A stretch of DNA of 64,000 nt from CAVTWS01 sp963738445 (GTDB lineage Bacteria; Actinomycetota; Acidimicrobiia; Acidimicrobiales; SHLQ01), in the NCBI GenBank assembly GCA_963738445.1, contig CAVTWS010000024.1, forward strand, positions 372,001-436,000. The letters run 5' to 3'. Position 1 is the first letter of the stretch, and each line of letters starts with the position of its first letter. Both the position numbers and the translations under genes were made by a program. Shown in pieces: positions 45,228-54,170 of the stretch. The notes under the pieces were generated by a model. The model was given only the letters and a program-made list of their open reading frames with translations, was not told the origin of the DNA and ran no database searches.

Positions 45228-46637
45228 TCACTGCTGCCAGGAGTCGAAGACGAGGAAGCGGTCGACCCAATCCGGATCGATCGGGATACCGGTCCAGACC
45301 GGCCACAACCACACCGCCACGAGGAGTTGCAGGCCGACGACCGCGCCCGCCCACCCGCGTCGAGGACCGGGCAGACGACCGAGCATCAACGCGACGGCGA
45401 CACCGAGCACCGGGACGAGCGGCGCACCGTAGAAGGAGTACGCCGGTCGACCTCCGAGGAGCCACGGCACCCACATCGCCCACCCGAACACGGTGACGGC
45501 ACCGGCCATCATCGAGCGGCGCCACCCGGCGATGACAACGAGGCCGCACAGCGCCCCGAACCCGGACATCCAGACCACCGGGTTGCCGAGGGCGACGATC
45601 CGGGCCGCCCGGTCAGCCTCGGTGCAGATACCGTCGGATTCGCTCGCGTGTTCGACGAACGACGGTCGGCACACCTTCTGGAAGAGATCGACCGGGTTGC
45701 GCTGGATGATCCACGTCCATCCGGGGGCGACGTCGGGGTGGGTCGGTTCGAGCGTGCGGTGATAGTCGGCGATGTCGAGCTGGTACCGCACGAAACCCTC
45801 GGCGCGATCGAGCACGCTGTCGTCGCACGACGCGACGTCCGGGCCGCAGTCGGCCGTGCGGCTCTCGTCGTAGTTCCAGAACCAGGAGGCGTAGGTAGTG
45901 ACGTAGACGACGACCGGCAGGACCACGATCGCGGCCACCGTGGTGAAGGTCCGCCGCCACGACCGCGACGGCGGACCGTACCGATGGTCGAGGGCGAGCA
46001 GCACGAACAGGGCCACCGGTACGAGCAGGGCGACCGACCACTTCGTGGCCACGCCCAAGCCGAGGAAGAGGCCGAGGATCCACCGTCGGCGCTCCCGCGC
46101 CCGGGCGTCGAGGGGCCGCCGCACGAGGTCGACGAGGACCAGGAACGCCGCCGTGCTCCACAGCGCCACCAGCCCGTCGAGCAACGCGATCCGTCCGGTC
46201 GTGATCGAGACGCCGTCGAGGAACACGGCGGCCGCGGCGACGGACGCGGCGAGGCGCGACCCCGTGGCCCGCCAGCCGGCGAGGTGGGTCAAGGCGACGA
46301 CCGCGACGCCGGCCAACAGCGGCACGACCCGCCAACCGAGCGGCGTCAACCCGAACAGCTCGATGCCCACGGCCAGCATCAGTTTGCCGACTGGAGGATG
46401 GACCGCCGATCCGCCCTCCACGCCATGGCGGATCAGGTCGACGGTGTCGCTCACGTAAAACGCCTCGTCGAAGACCAGGGTGCGCGGCCGGCTGAGGCCG
46501 ATGCCGCGACTCACCAAGGTGACGAGTGCCCACCCGGCCGTGGCGGCCAGGACCGGGCGTGGGAACCTCGATTCGAGCGGCGCGGGATCGGGAGGGGGTG
46601 GGATCCCCTCGGGCGGGAGAGAAGGGACGACGGTCAC
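45228..46637 (-). CDS. PMT-family dolichyl-phosphate-mannose-protein mannosyltransferase
   Basis: 469-aa integral membrane GT-C enzyme that transfers mannose from a polyprenyl phosphate to Ser or Thr of secreted proteins. The first external loop has TLVFDEAFYVSDTVDLI (catalytic DE) and GGSAVHPPVGKLM. About ten further helices follow, with a loop containing Cys pairs (TADCGPDVASCDD). The GTG at 46637 overlaps the preceding lipoprotein stop as GTGA and is therefore preferred. Acts at the outer face of the membrane. Confidence 0.93.
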   Translation of the reverse strand: MTVVPSLPPEGIPPPPDPAPLESRFPRPVLAATAGWALVTLVSRGIGLSRPRTLVFDEAFYVSDTVDLIRHGVEGGSAVHPPVGKLMLAVGIELFGLTPLGWRVVPLLAGVAVVALTHLAGWRATGSRLAASVAAAAVFLDGVSITTGRIALLDGLVALWSTAAFLVLVDLVRRPLDARARERRRWILGLFLGLGVATKWSVALLVPVALFVLLALDHRYGPPSRSWRRTFTTVAAIVVLPVVVYVTTYASWFWNYDESRTADCGPDVASCDDSVLDRAEGFVRYQLDIADYHRTLEPTHPDVAPGWTWIIQRNPVDLFQKVCRPSFVEHASESDGICTEADRAARIVALGNPVVWMSGFGALCGLVVIAGWRRSMMAGAVTVFGWAMWVPWLLGGRPAYSFYGAPLVPVLGVAVALMLGRLPGPRRGWAGAVVGLQLLVAVWLWPVWTGIPIDPDWVDRFLVFDSWQQ

Positions 46638-46933
46638 GACCCGGCCTCGTCGGACTCCTCGAACCGGCACACCCGCCGCAGCGCCGACACCGAGCTGGGT
46701 CGAGGGGGCGGGCGGTCGAGGTACTCGGCGAAATCGTCGGGGCTGGCGATCTCGGCCAGGGCGGCCCGATCGAGGTCGTCGCCCTCACGACGCTCCATGG
46801 TCGAGACGCAGTTCCGGGCCAGCAGCGCGGCGCGCCGGTCCGCCAGCCCGTCGCCGGATCGGCACCCGGCCAGGACGAGCGAGAGAGCACCCACGATCAG
46901 GACGCGGGTGATGGCAGGACGGCGCCCCCCCAT
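46634..46933 (-). CDS. Small lipoprotein
   Basis: 99 aa; signal peptide RVLIVGALSLVLAGCRSG with lipobox LAGC. The mature part is short and helical with two further Cys (RNCVSTM and RRVCRF), possibly disulfide-bonded. Unknown function. Translationally coupled (GTGA) to the PMT gene, so it may be a partner or substrate of that mannosylation system; that link is inference. Confidence 0.7.
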   Translation of the reverse strand: MGGRRPAITRVLIVGALSLVLAGCRSGDGLADRRAALLARNCVSTMERREGDDLDRAALAEIASPDDFAEYLDRPPPRPSSVSALRRVCRFEESDEAGS

Positions 46934-46964
46934 CACGACGGGCCGGCGATCGGGGTCATCAGCC

Positions 46965-47936
46965 TCAGTTGGTGAGATCGTCCGAGAAGAAGTCCCCGTC
47001 GGTGAAGAAGGGGTCGTCGCTGAAGAGCTCATCCAAATCACTGAGGTCGTCGTTTTCGAAGTCGACCTCTTCGTCCCACTTCTCCACGATGACCTCGAGG
47101 TCGCCGTACTCGCCCTCGTTGAACGACCCGAAGACCAGGTAGAAGGTGCCCGAGACCGGCGTCGCGAACACCCCGGCTTCTCCCTCCCCCTCGAAGTTGC
47201 TGTCGTAGCGATCGATCTCGAGCAGCGTGCCATCGATGCCGAGAGCATCGAGCCCGTCCTGGTCCGAGTAGAGGTCGGCCGCATCCGAGAAATCGCTCAG
47301 CAGCTCGTCATCGTCGATGTCGCCGTCGGAGAACTCCGCGGACAAGAACTCGGCGAACACATCGGAGCGGGCGAACTCGAGCACTGTGTCCTCGGAGGCC
47401 ACGACCTGCACGACGAGATCGAAGTCGTCCTGCGGGAGACCCTGGAACCGGAGCGCGTCGCCGGCGTCGAGATCGAGACGGAGCGCGACCTGGGGGCCGT
47501 CCTCGCTGATGCTCAGTTCATGCGTGCCGAAGGCGCTTCCGCCACCGTCATCGTCGCCCCCGCCGACCAGGACGACCAGTGCCGCGGCCACACCGGCGGC
47601 GACCAGCAGACCGAGGATGATCAGGCCCCACGGCTTCTTCTTCGCCGGAGCCGGAGTCGACACTGCGGCGTTACCGAAGTCGGTTCCCCCCCACGCCGGG
47701 GGCGGCGTGCTCGGGGGCGCGCCGGTGTCCCAAGCGGGCGGCGCCGACGGCGCGTTGATCGTGATCGTGGGATCGCTGGGTGGGACGCCCACCCCCTGCG
47801 GGGCGACCGGAGTCAGGGGATCGATGGCGGTGACGCCACCGTCGCTGACGTGCTCGGTCCAGTCGTTGCCGTCCCAGTAACGGAGCTGATGGCGCCCCTC
47901 CGGGTCCGGGTGCCAGCCCGCTGCGACTCCGTCCAT
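46965..47936 (-). CDS. DUF2510 domain membrane protein
   Basis: 323 aa. The N-terminal DUF2510 motif (GWHPDPEGRHQLRYWDGNDWTEHV) is followed by a Pro-rich linker, a single transmembrane segment (WGLIILGLLVAAGVAAALVVLV) and an extracytoplasmic, strongly acidic domain ending in D/E-F repeats (DDLSDLDELFSDDPFF). Function is unknown; acidic tails of this kind can bind divalent cations (inference). Confidence 0.8.
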   Translation of the reverse strand: MDGVAAGWHPDPEGRHQLRYWDGNDWTEHVSDGGVTAIDPLTPVAPQGVGVPPSDPTITINAPSAPPAWDTGAPPSTPPPAWGGTDFGNAAVSTPAPAKKKPWGLIILGLLVAAGVAAALVVLVGGGDDDGGGSAFGTHELSISEDGPQVALRLDLDAGDALRFQGLPQDDFDLVVQVVASEDTVLEFARSDVFAEFLSAEFSDGDIDDDELLSDFSDAADLYSDQDGLDALGIDGTLLEIDRYDSNFEGEGEAGVFATPVSGTFYLVFGSFNEGEYGDLEVIVEKWDEEVDFENDDLSDLDELFSDDPFFTDGDFFSDDLTN

Positions 47937-48003
47937 TTCCGTCCTCCCACGACACTGAACGGCAGACCTTACTGCCCCGTTAAGGCCAGCCCGCGCGTGG
48001 ACA

Positions 48004-49143
48004 TCAACTCAGGTCGCCGAGCTCCTCGCCACGCGTGGTCACGAGGCGCTCGACCACCTGGACGACGACGCGATCCGACGAGGCGATCAGTTCGTCGAGG
48101 TCGACCTCGGCGAGGGAGTCCCAGTGCACGAACACCGTGCGCTCGCTGTAGGACCCGACCAGGTGCACGAGACGGGCCTCGTCGACCTGGTTGCGGCCGA
48201 GGGGATCGCCGGGGTCGAGGAACGAATCGTGGATGACGAGAGTCGTGCCGGGGAGCAACGCAGCCGACCCGCCGGCGGTGGCCTCGAGCTCGATCACCTT
48301 GCGGGTGCGATCGACATACCCGTTCTCGACGACCTCGGTCGTCACGCCATCCCGGACCGCATCGAGGTACACCACATCTTCGACGTCGGTGGTCCCGGCG
48401 ATGCGCACCAGGTCACCCTCACGCTCGGCGGGCCGCTCGGTGACGGTGCGGGCGGCGGCGGGGTCGATGCCGAACCGACCCATGACATCGTCGACCCACA
48501 CGAGCGCCCCGGTGTCCGTCCAATGGGAGTCCGTGCGGTAGTAGATCCCGTCACCCTGCGCGGCACGCGCCTCCGCCAGCAGGGCGAAGGCATCGAGGTA
48601 CCACGGCGCGGCCGCGGCCGCCGCGGCGTCGAGCAGCTTCTGCCGCTCGTCCGCTCCACACTGGACCCCCGCCTCTTCGACCACGCCCAACAGATCAGGG
48701 TACACCGTCTCCTTGTTGGGGATCACCGACACGACCGCCGTAGCACCGGCCGTTTCGATCTCATCGGCCAGCGTGGTGAGCTGGGCGAAGGCGGCCGTGG
48801 CGTCGATGTCGGCGTCGCAGATCGCTCGGAGGCTCTCGGTCAGGAACATCCAACCCTCGGCGCCGTAGGTGATGCGCGAGCTGGTGGTGCCGAACACCTC
48901 CTGCTCGATGCGCTGGTTGGCCGAGACGGCGAGATCCCGGACGGGAAAGTGGTCCTCGAAGTAGGTGTTCCACCGGGCCCACCAGGTGCGGTCGAGCACG
49001 GAGTCGGCCTCGAGCTCGGGCCGGGCTTCGACCGCTCGGACGTCGTCGTCGCCGAGGTCGACGCCGGCGACGTCGAGCAGGAGCGGGACACTGACCGCTC
49101 CGACGAAGCCGATCACGACGAGCAGGTTGGAGAGACGTTTCAT
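48004..49143 (-). CDS. AlgJ/AlgX-like SGNH-fold O-acetyltransferase accessory protein
   Basis: 379 aa with one N-terminal membrane helix. The extracytoplasmic domain has YFEDHFPVRDLAVSANQRIEQEVFG and IYYRTDSHWTDTGALVW, the DSHWT active-site block of AlgJ/AlgX proteins that acetylate exopolysaccharides. Partner MBOAT gene directly upstream (8 nt gap). Together they form a typical MBOAT/AlgJ module; the acceptor polysaccharide is unknown. Confidence 0.88.
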   Translation of the reverse strand: MKRLSNLLVVIGFVGAVSVPLLLDVAGVDLGDDDVRAVEARPELEADSVLDRTWWARWNTYFEDHFPVRDLAVSANQRIEQEVFGTTSSRITYGAEGWMFLTESLRAICDADIDATAAFAQLTTLADEIETAGATAVVSVIPNKETVYPDLLGVVEEAGVQCGADERQKLLDAAAAAAAPWYLDAFALLAEARAAQGDGIYYRTDSHWTDTGALVWVDDVMGRFGIDPAAARTVTERPAEREGDLVRIAGTTDVEDVVYLDAVRDGVTTEVVENGYVDRTRKVIELEATAGGSAALLPGTTLVIHDSFLDPGDPLGRNQVDEARLVHLVGSYSERTVFVHWDSLAEVDLDELIASSDRVVVQVVERLVTTRGEELGDLS

Positions 49144-49151
49144 GATCCGAC

Positions 49152-50567
49152 CTAGAACTGGAAGTAGAGGAACTCGGTGAAGGTGCCCGACGCCATGAGC
49201 ACGACCGAGACGGGTAGGGCCACGGCGACCAACCCGACCCGTAGCGCTGGGGCCCAACGGATGGTGCCGTCCTCGATCTGGCGACCGACGAACAGCTCCC
49301 GGGGCAGCAACGCCACCAGCGACCCGACCGCCATCACGAACAGAGTCTTGTTGGTCAAGACCTGGTCGACCGACGACGTCATCGCTTCCGTGGACGGCGT
49401 GAACATCGCCTGCAGGTAGTCGAGGGCGGACCCGATGTCGGGCGCCCGGAACACGACCCAACCGACCATCACGAGGAGCAGCGTGAGCACCCGCTGGAAC
49501 ACGGGGTGGGGCGCACTCTCGACGTAGCGGCGTTCCGTGAACCGCTCGAGCAGCATCAACGCACCGTGGTAGATGCCCCAGATCACGAAGGTGAAGTTCG
49601 CGCCGTGCCACAGGCCGGTCAGCAGGAAGACCACACCGAGGTTCCGATACATGGCCCGTTCGCCGCCCCGGTTGCCTCCCAACGGGATGTAGACGTAGTC
49701 GCGGAACCAGTTGGACAGGGTGATGTGCCAGCGCCGCCAGAAGTCCGTGATCGAGATCGCCGAGTACGGCCGCTTGAAGTTCTCCGGGAAGTGGAAACCG
49801 AACATCCGGCCCAGGCCGATGCCCATGTCCGAGTACCCGGAGAAGTCGAAGTAGATCTGCAGGGTGTAGGCGATGATGCCCACCCAGGCGGCGACGAAGC
49901 TCGGGTCGGCATCCTGGGCGAACGCGGCGTTCGCCACCTGGGCCACGGTGTCGGCGATCAACACCTTCTTGGCCAGGCCGTGCACGAAACGCGCCGCCCC
50001 GGAGGCCACGTCGTCGAGGGTCACGTGGCGGTGGCGGATCTCGGCGTCGAGCTGGCGGTAACGCACGATCGGGCCGGCGACCATGTGGGGGAAGAAGGTG
50101 ATGTACAGGAAGAAGTCGCCGAAGGTGGCGGGCGCGTTGTCGTGCCGATGCACGTCGACGACGTAGCTCAGGCAGTGGAAGGCGATGAACGAGATGCCGA
50201 TGGGCAGCAGCGGGCCGTCCCAGGCCACGTCGGCACCGACCAGATCGTTGACCTGCTGCACCAACCAGCCCGAGTACTTGAAGTACCCGAGCATGCCGAT
50301 GTCGAAGAGAACGGCCGCCGTGCGGATGAGGTCACGGCGCCGACTCTGGCCCGCCGCCTCCGCTACGCCCATGGCCCGCCCGGCGGCCCAGTTGCCCGCC
50401 GCCAGCGCGACGAGCAGGAAGATCATCGCCCCGCCGCCCCACATGTAGAAGATGACGCTGGCCACCGTGAGCAGCCCGTTGCGCAACGCGTGGGTTGGCA
50501 ACGCCCAGTAGAGGGCCAGCACGACGGGGAAGAAGTAGAAGAGGAAGGCGATCGACGAGAAGACCAT
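49152..50567 (-). CDS. MBOAT family O-acyltransferase (AlgI-like)
   Basis: 471 aa, multi-helix. Contains PIGISFIAFHCLSYVVDV, FFPHMVAGPIVRY, FDFSGYSDMGIGLGRMFGF, FWRRWHITLSNWFRDYVYIPLGGNR and the catalytic His in GLWHGANFTFVIWG. It moves acyl groups across the membrane to the AlgJ-like partner encoded downstream. The upstream polysaccharide deacetylase gene suggests a modified secreted polysaccharide. Confidence 0.94.
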   Translation of the reverse strand: MVFSSIAFLFYFFPVVLALYWALPTHALRNGLLTVASVIFYMWGGGAMIFLLVALAAGNWAAGRAMGVAEAAGQSRRRDLIRTAAVLFDIGMLGYFKYSGWLVQQVNDLVGADVAWDGPLLPIGISFIAFHCLSYVVDVHRHDNAPATFGDFFLYITFFPHMVAGPIVRYRQLDAEIRHRHVTLDDVASGAARFVHGLAKKVLIADTVAQVANAAFAQDADPSFVAAWVGIIAYTLQIYFDFSGYSDMGIGLGRMFGFHFPENFKRPYSAISITDFWRRWHITLSNWFRDYVYIPLGGNRGGERAMYRNLGVVFLLTGLWHGANFTFVIWGIYHGALMLLERFTERRYVESAPHPVFQRVLTLLLVMVGWVVFRAPDIGSALDYLQAMFTPSTEAMTSSVDQVLTNKTLFVMAVGSLVALLPRELFVGRQIEDGTIRWAPALRVGLVAVALPVSVVLMASGTFTEFLYFQF

Positions 50568-50614
50568 GGGTTCCGTGCCAGTCCAGTTCGGTGGCGTTCA
50601 GGAGGAGAGGCCCG

Positions 50615-50705
50615 TGGACGAGCCGCTCATGTTCGTGTCGGCTCGATGGACGAGCCGCTCATGTTCGTGTCGGCTCGATGGACGAGCCGCTCATGTCAAT
50701 GTCGG
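50615..50705. repeat. 32-bp tandem hairpin repeat, 2.8 copies
   Basis: Two exact 32-nt copies (50615-50646, 50647-50678) and a diverged third. Across the unit junction CGGCTCG-ATGGA-CGAGCCG forms a perfect 7-bp hairpin. Lies between the MBOAT and deacetylase genes; the deacetylase stop is inside the third copy. Confidence 0.85.
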
Positions 50706-51485
50706 CACGAGTTCGTCAATCGTGACGATCGACGCACCGGTCGAGGCGATGTGGTCATAGAGGTGACCGAGGGCGTCGAACTGATCATCGTCCTCGTAGC
50801 ACTCGTGGTGCAGCATGACACCGACGATCGGGAGCCGGGCCGCGGCACGCTCGTACCGGGCGACGAGCTCCGGGCCACTGCGGCGGACCCGGTGACCGTG
50901 TTCGTCCATGTCGACGTTGACCGCCACGGACGCCTCGCCGAGGTTGGTACCGGGAATGCGTCGGCCGTGGTAGCTCACGTTGTGATCGAGCAGGTCGACC
51001 CTCCGGAGCAGCCGCCCGACGGCGTAGTAGGCCCTCGCCTTCGGTTCGACGAACACGCTGGCCGACAACGCGGCAAACCCGAGCTCGCCGAGGACCCGCA
51101 CGGTGACGGCGTCGTACTTGTGTTGGGGCGGCGTGAACACCGTGCCTGGGTGCAGCGATCCGAAGGCCTCGTCGAGCAGGCGACGGCCGCGTGAGATGAC
51201 CGCGTACTGCTGCTCGTACGGCGGGTTTCCGCTCAACTCCGCTACGTGCTCGCCGTCCGCCGTGTCATGCCCGTGGGCCAGACCGTGCTGGTGCAGGCGG
51301 ACGAGATCAGGACGGTCACGCGCGAGCGAGCTGACATGGGTGATCGCCTCGTCGTCGAGGAATGTCGGCACCACCTGGTAGTTCACCGGTACCTGGCGGT
51401 CGAGGTGGAAGTCCAGGATTCGTCGGAGCGGATCCGACAGCTGGCCGAGATCGTCGTCGCGGACGAACACACGAGTGCTCGTCAT
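50691..51485 (-). CDS. Polysaccharide deacetylase-like (DUF2334-type) protein
   Basis: 264-aa NodB-like barrel. VFVRDDDLGQL carries metal/catalytic Asp residues, LVRLHQHGLAHGH the HxxxxH region, then FTPPQHKYDAVT and VGVMLHHECYEDD near the C-terminus. Probably a zinc-dependent deacetylase of a polysaccharide or peptidoglycan. No signal peptide, so it may be cytosolic or lack export in this prediction. Same strand and upstream of the MBOAT/AlgJ module. Confidence 0.82.
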   Translation of the reverse strand: MTSTRVFVRDDDLGQLSDPLRRILDFHLDRQVPVNYQVVPTFLDDEAITHVSSLARDRPDLVRLHQHGLAHGHDTADGEHVAELSGNPPYEQQYAVISRGRRLLDEAFGSLHPGTVFTPPQHKYDAVTVRVLGELGFAALSASVFVEPKARAYYAVGRLLRRVDLLDHNVSYHGRRIPGTNLGEASVAVNVDMDEHGHRVRRSGPELVARYERAAARLPIVGVMLHHECYEDDDQFDALGHLYDHIASTGASIVTIDELVPTLT

Positions 51486-51677
51486 GGTTGCGTCCTTCCG
51501 TCGTCCTGCTGCCCGCCAGCGTCGAAGTTACCGTTGCGAAGCCGCCACCGACATGAGCCGCAGGTCGCATTTCGTCCACGGTGACAGACACCACCCGTCA
51601 CCTGGATGTCATGTTGTCCGGATACGGTCAAGAGGGCGATGCGGCCGCCGGACCACTGTCACACGTCAGGAAACGCC

Positions 51678-52499
51678 ATGCGCATTCTCGTCACGAACGA
51701 CGACGGCATCGATTCGGTCGGGCTGCACCGCCTCGCCCGTGCCGTCGCCCCGCTCGGTGAGGTCACCGTGGTTGCACCCGACCGCGAGTACTCCGGTGCG
51801 GGAGCGGCCATCGGGGCCCTCCACCTGCTCCATCCCGAAATCCACCGGTCGAGCCTCGACGGCCTCGACGACGTGTGGACCGTCAGCGGCCCGCCCGCGT
51901 TGTGCGTGATGTTCGCCAACCTCGGAGCGTTCGGTCCGGTGCCCGAGTTGATCGTCTCGGGCATCAACCCGGGCGCCAACGTCGGCCGGTCGGTGTACCA
52001 CTCGGGCACTGTGGGAGCCGTCCTGACCGGCCGCAACTTCGGGATCAACGGCATCGCCGTGAGCCAGGAGGTCACCGGTTGGTCCGTCGAGGGTCAGGGC
52101 TGGGACGAGATGATCGCCAACCAGAAGTGGGACACCGCCGCGGCAGTCGCCGCCTCGATCGTCGAGCACCTGGTCGCCGAACCGGCGACCGATCCGGTGG
52201 CGCTCAACCTCAACGTGCCCAACGTCGACCCCGGGGAGCTGGCCGGGTGGCGTTGGACCCACCTCGGCGTGCGCCCGCCTCGCACGATGGGCAGTGTCGA
52301 GCTCGTGCCCAAGGCCGGGCACGAAGGCACCTTCAAGGTCAAGATGAGTTGGGGGCGACCCGTCGAGATGCCACCGGACACCGATTCCGGCGCGGTCATG
52401 GCGGGCCTGGTCTCGGTGTCGCTTCTGGGCCGGATCGAGGCCATCGAACCCCAGGGCGCGGGGGCGGCCGCGGTCGAGAAGGGCTTGGCCCACCTCTGA
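51678..52499 (+). CDS. surE: 5'/3'-nucleotidase SurE
   Basis: 273 aa. MRILVTNDDGIDSVGL (metal-binding DD at the N-terminus), APDREYSGAGAAI, ELIVSGINPGANVGRSVYHSGTVGAVLTG and NLNVPNVDP are typical of the SurE fold. Dephosphorylates nucleoside monophosphates. The ATG at 51678 matches the conserved start; the 24 codons upstream look non-coding. Confidence 0.94.
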   Translation: MRILVTNDDGIDSVGLHRLARAVAPLGEVTVVAPDREYSGAGAAIGALHLLHPEIHRSSLDGLDDVWTVSGPPALCVMFANLGAFGPVPELIVSGINPGANVGRSVYHSGTVGAVLTGRNFGINGIAVSQEVTGWSVEGQGWDEMIANQKWDTAAAVAASIVEHLVAEPATDPVALNLNVPNVDPGELAGWRWTHLGVRPPRTMGSVELVPKAGHEGTFKVKMSWGRPVEMPPDTDSGAVMAGLVSVSLLGRIEAIEPQGAGAAAVEKGLAHL

Positions 52500-52537
52500 G
52501 GCGCCGGGCCGGGCCACCGGCCCCGTCGGGTAACACC

Positions 52538-52543
52538 TAGTGT
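52538..52543 (+). promoter_or_regulatory. Putative leaderless -10 box (TAGTGT) of the AhpD-like selenoprotein gene
   Basis: TAGTGT, 6 nt, then ATG at 52550. Supports that start, so the TGA is clearly internal to the gene. Confidence 0.45.
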
Positions 52544-52549
52544 CGACGC

Positions 52550-53023
52550 ATGGCACGCATCGACATCCCCGCCGGCGACGGCGCCGCCGAGAGTCGGGTC
52601 TGGACCATGCACCCCGATGTGGGGCGCACCGCCGGAGCCGTCATCGACATGATCTACAACCGCAGCATCCTGCCGGCGCGCGTTCGGGAGGCGGTTCGAA
52701 TGCGGATCGCCCAGATCAACGACTGCCCGAACTGACTGCTCTACCGGGCGCCGCAGTTCGCGGCGCAGGGCGTCGACAGCGACCTGTACGACCACGTCCA
52801 CGACTCCGGTTGGGCCGGCTACAGCGAGCCCGAGCGGTTGGCGATCGAGTACGCGGAACGTTTCGCGCTCGCCCACCGCGACATCGACGACGCCTTCTTC
52901 GAGCGGTTGCGGGCCGAGTTCACCGACCAGGAGATCCTCGACCTCACGTGGCACATCGGGAGTTGCCTGTCGCTCGGTCGCTTCCTCGCTGTGCTGCAGA
53001 TCGAACCCACCAACCGGCGGTGA
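52550..53023 (+). CDS. AhpD-like (carboxymuconolactone decarboxylase family) protein, candidate selenoprotein (CxxU; UGA at 52733-52735)
   Basis: Reading runs RVREAVRMRIAQINDCPN, then in-frame TGA (codon 62), then LLYRAPQFAAQ and a normal AhpD-fold C-terminus (SEPERLAIEYAERFAL, ILDLTWHIGSCLSLGRFL). In family members the motif is C-x-x-C, so the TGA replaces the second redox Cys, giving C59-P-N-U62. Full length with readthrough is 157 aa, normal for this family; truncated it would be 61. A perfect hairpin begins 13 nt after the UGA. Likely a thiol/selenol peroxidase-type redox enzyme. AhpD-like Sec proteins are known from metagenomic selenoproteome surveys (established in general terms). Confidence 0.87.
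52748..52766 (+). promoter_or_regulatory. Candidate SECIS hairpin of the AhpD-like gene
   Basis: GCGCCGC-AGUUC-GCGGCGC, perfect 7-bp stem. The 5-nt loop has G at position 2 and lies 20-24 nt after the UGA, within the usual bacterial SECIS spacing (apical loop about 16-37 nt from UGA). Confidence 0.65.
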
Positions 53024-53030
53024 GCCGGCC

Positions 53031-54155
53031 GTGAACCAGGCCCGTGGCGCGGTCGCGCACCTCTACGTCCATGTTCCGTTCTGCGCCACGATCTGCCCGT
53101 TTTGCAGCTTCCACGTCGTCACCCGGACGCGGGGCGTCGTCGACTCGTACCTGGGTGCGCTCGACCGCCAGGCCGCCTTGGAAGCCGAGATCCATCCCGG
53201 TCCTTTCGACACGGTGTATCTGGGTGGGGGCACACCTTCGCTCCTCCGATCGGGGGAGATCAGCCGCCTCATGTCCTCGCTTCGGCGATGGTTCGAGATC
53301 GCCCCCGATGCCGAGATCACCCTCGAGGCCCATCCGGCGGACATCTCGGCCGCTGCCGTGGCGAGTTGGTTCGAGCTCGGGGTGACCCGACTGAGCGTGG
53401 GTGTCCAGTCCTTCGACGACGGAGCGCTGGCCACGTTGGGACGGACCAACACCGGCGACCGCGCCCACCGCGCCATCGAGCTCGCTCTCAACGCCGGCTT
53501 CCCCGTCGTCGGCGCCGACCTCATCACCGGCATCCCCGGCCACGACTCCGTCGCCGATCTGCGCTCCGTGGCCGCCAGCGGGGTCGACCACGTCTCGACC
53601 TACACGCTCACGGTCGAGCCCGGGACCCCGTTCGAGCAAGCCGGGGTCACGGTCGATTCCGATCGGGACGCCGATACCCACGACCAGGTGAGCGCGATCC
53701 TCGCCCATGCCGGGTTCGGGCGATACGAGGCCTCGAACCACGCCCGTCCCGGGCGGGAGTGCCGCCACAACCTCGGGTACTGGGGAAACACCTGGTGGCT
53801 CGGGCTGGGGCCCGGTGCGACGAGCCACCTTCCACCGTCGATCGTCGACGACCACGTCGCCGAACGGATCGTCGGGCGGCCCATCGGCGAGTGGATGCGC
53901 GGCGTTCCCGGCGACGTCGACGTCATCGACGCCGCCACGTTCGAACGCGAAAGCCTCCTGGCCGGCCTTCGAGTGCGGGGAGGCATCGACCTCGATCTCA
54001 TCGAGGCTCGATCCGGCCGGCCGCTCCCCCGGGAGGTCGACGCCGCCATCGCGGCGGCCGCGGAACGCGGCTGGCTGCACATCGACGGCCGCCGGATCTC
54101 CCCCACCGCCGCGGGACTCGTGCTACACAACCAGCTGGCGGCGCTCCTGATGTGA
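53031..54155 (+). CDS. hemW: HemW-like radical SAM protein (coproporphyrinogen III oxidase family)
   Basis: 374 aa. LYVHVPFCATICPFCSF carries CxxxCxxC for the 4Fe-4S cluster, followed by VYLGGGTPSLL, LSVGVQSFDDGALATLGR, ISGIPG-type DLITGIPGHD and ECRHNLGYWGNTWWLGLGPGA (the HNxxYW block typical of HemW). HemW proteins traffic haem rather than oxidise coproporphyrinogen. GTG at 53031, 7 bp after the AhpD-like stop. Co-directional with its neighbours. Confidence 0.92.
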   Translation: MNQARGAVAHLYVHVPFCATICPFCSFHVVTRTRGVVDSYLGALDRQAALEAEIHPGPFDTVYLGGGTPSLLRSGEISRLMSSLRRWFEIAPDAEITLEAHPADISAAAVASWFELGVTRLSVGVQSFDDGALATLGRTNTGDRAHRAIELALNAGFPVVGADLITGIPGHDSVADLRSVAASGVDHVSTYTLTVEPGTPFEQAGVTVDSDRDADTHDQVSAILAHAGFGRYEASNHARPGRECRHNLGYWGNTWWLGLGPGATSHLPPSIVDDHVAERIVGRPIGEWMRGVPGDVDVIDAATFERESLLAGLRVRGGIDLDLIEARSGRPLPREVDAAIAAAAERGWLHIDGRRISPTAAGLVLHNQLAALLM

Positions 54156-54170
54156 CACCATCCGGCAGGT

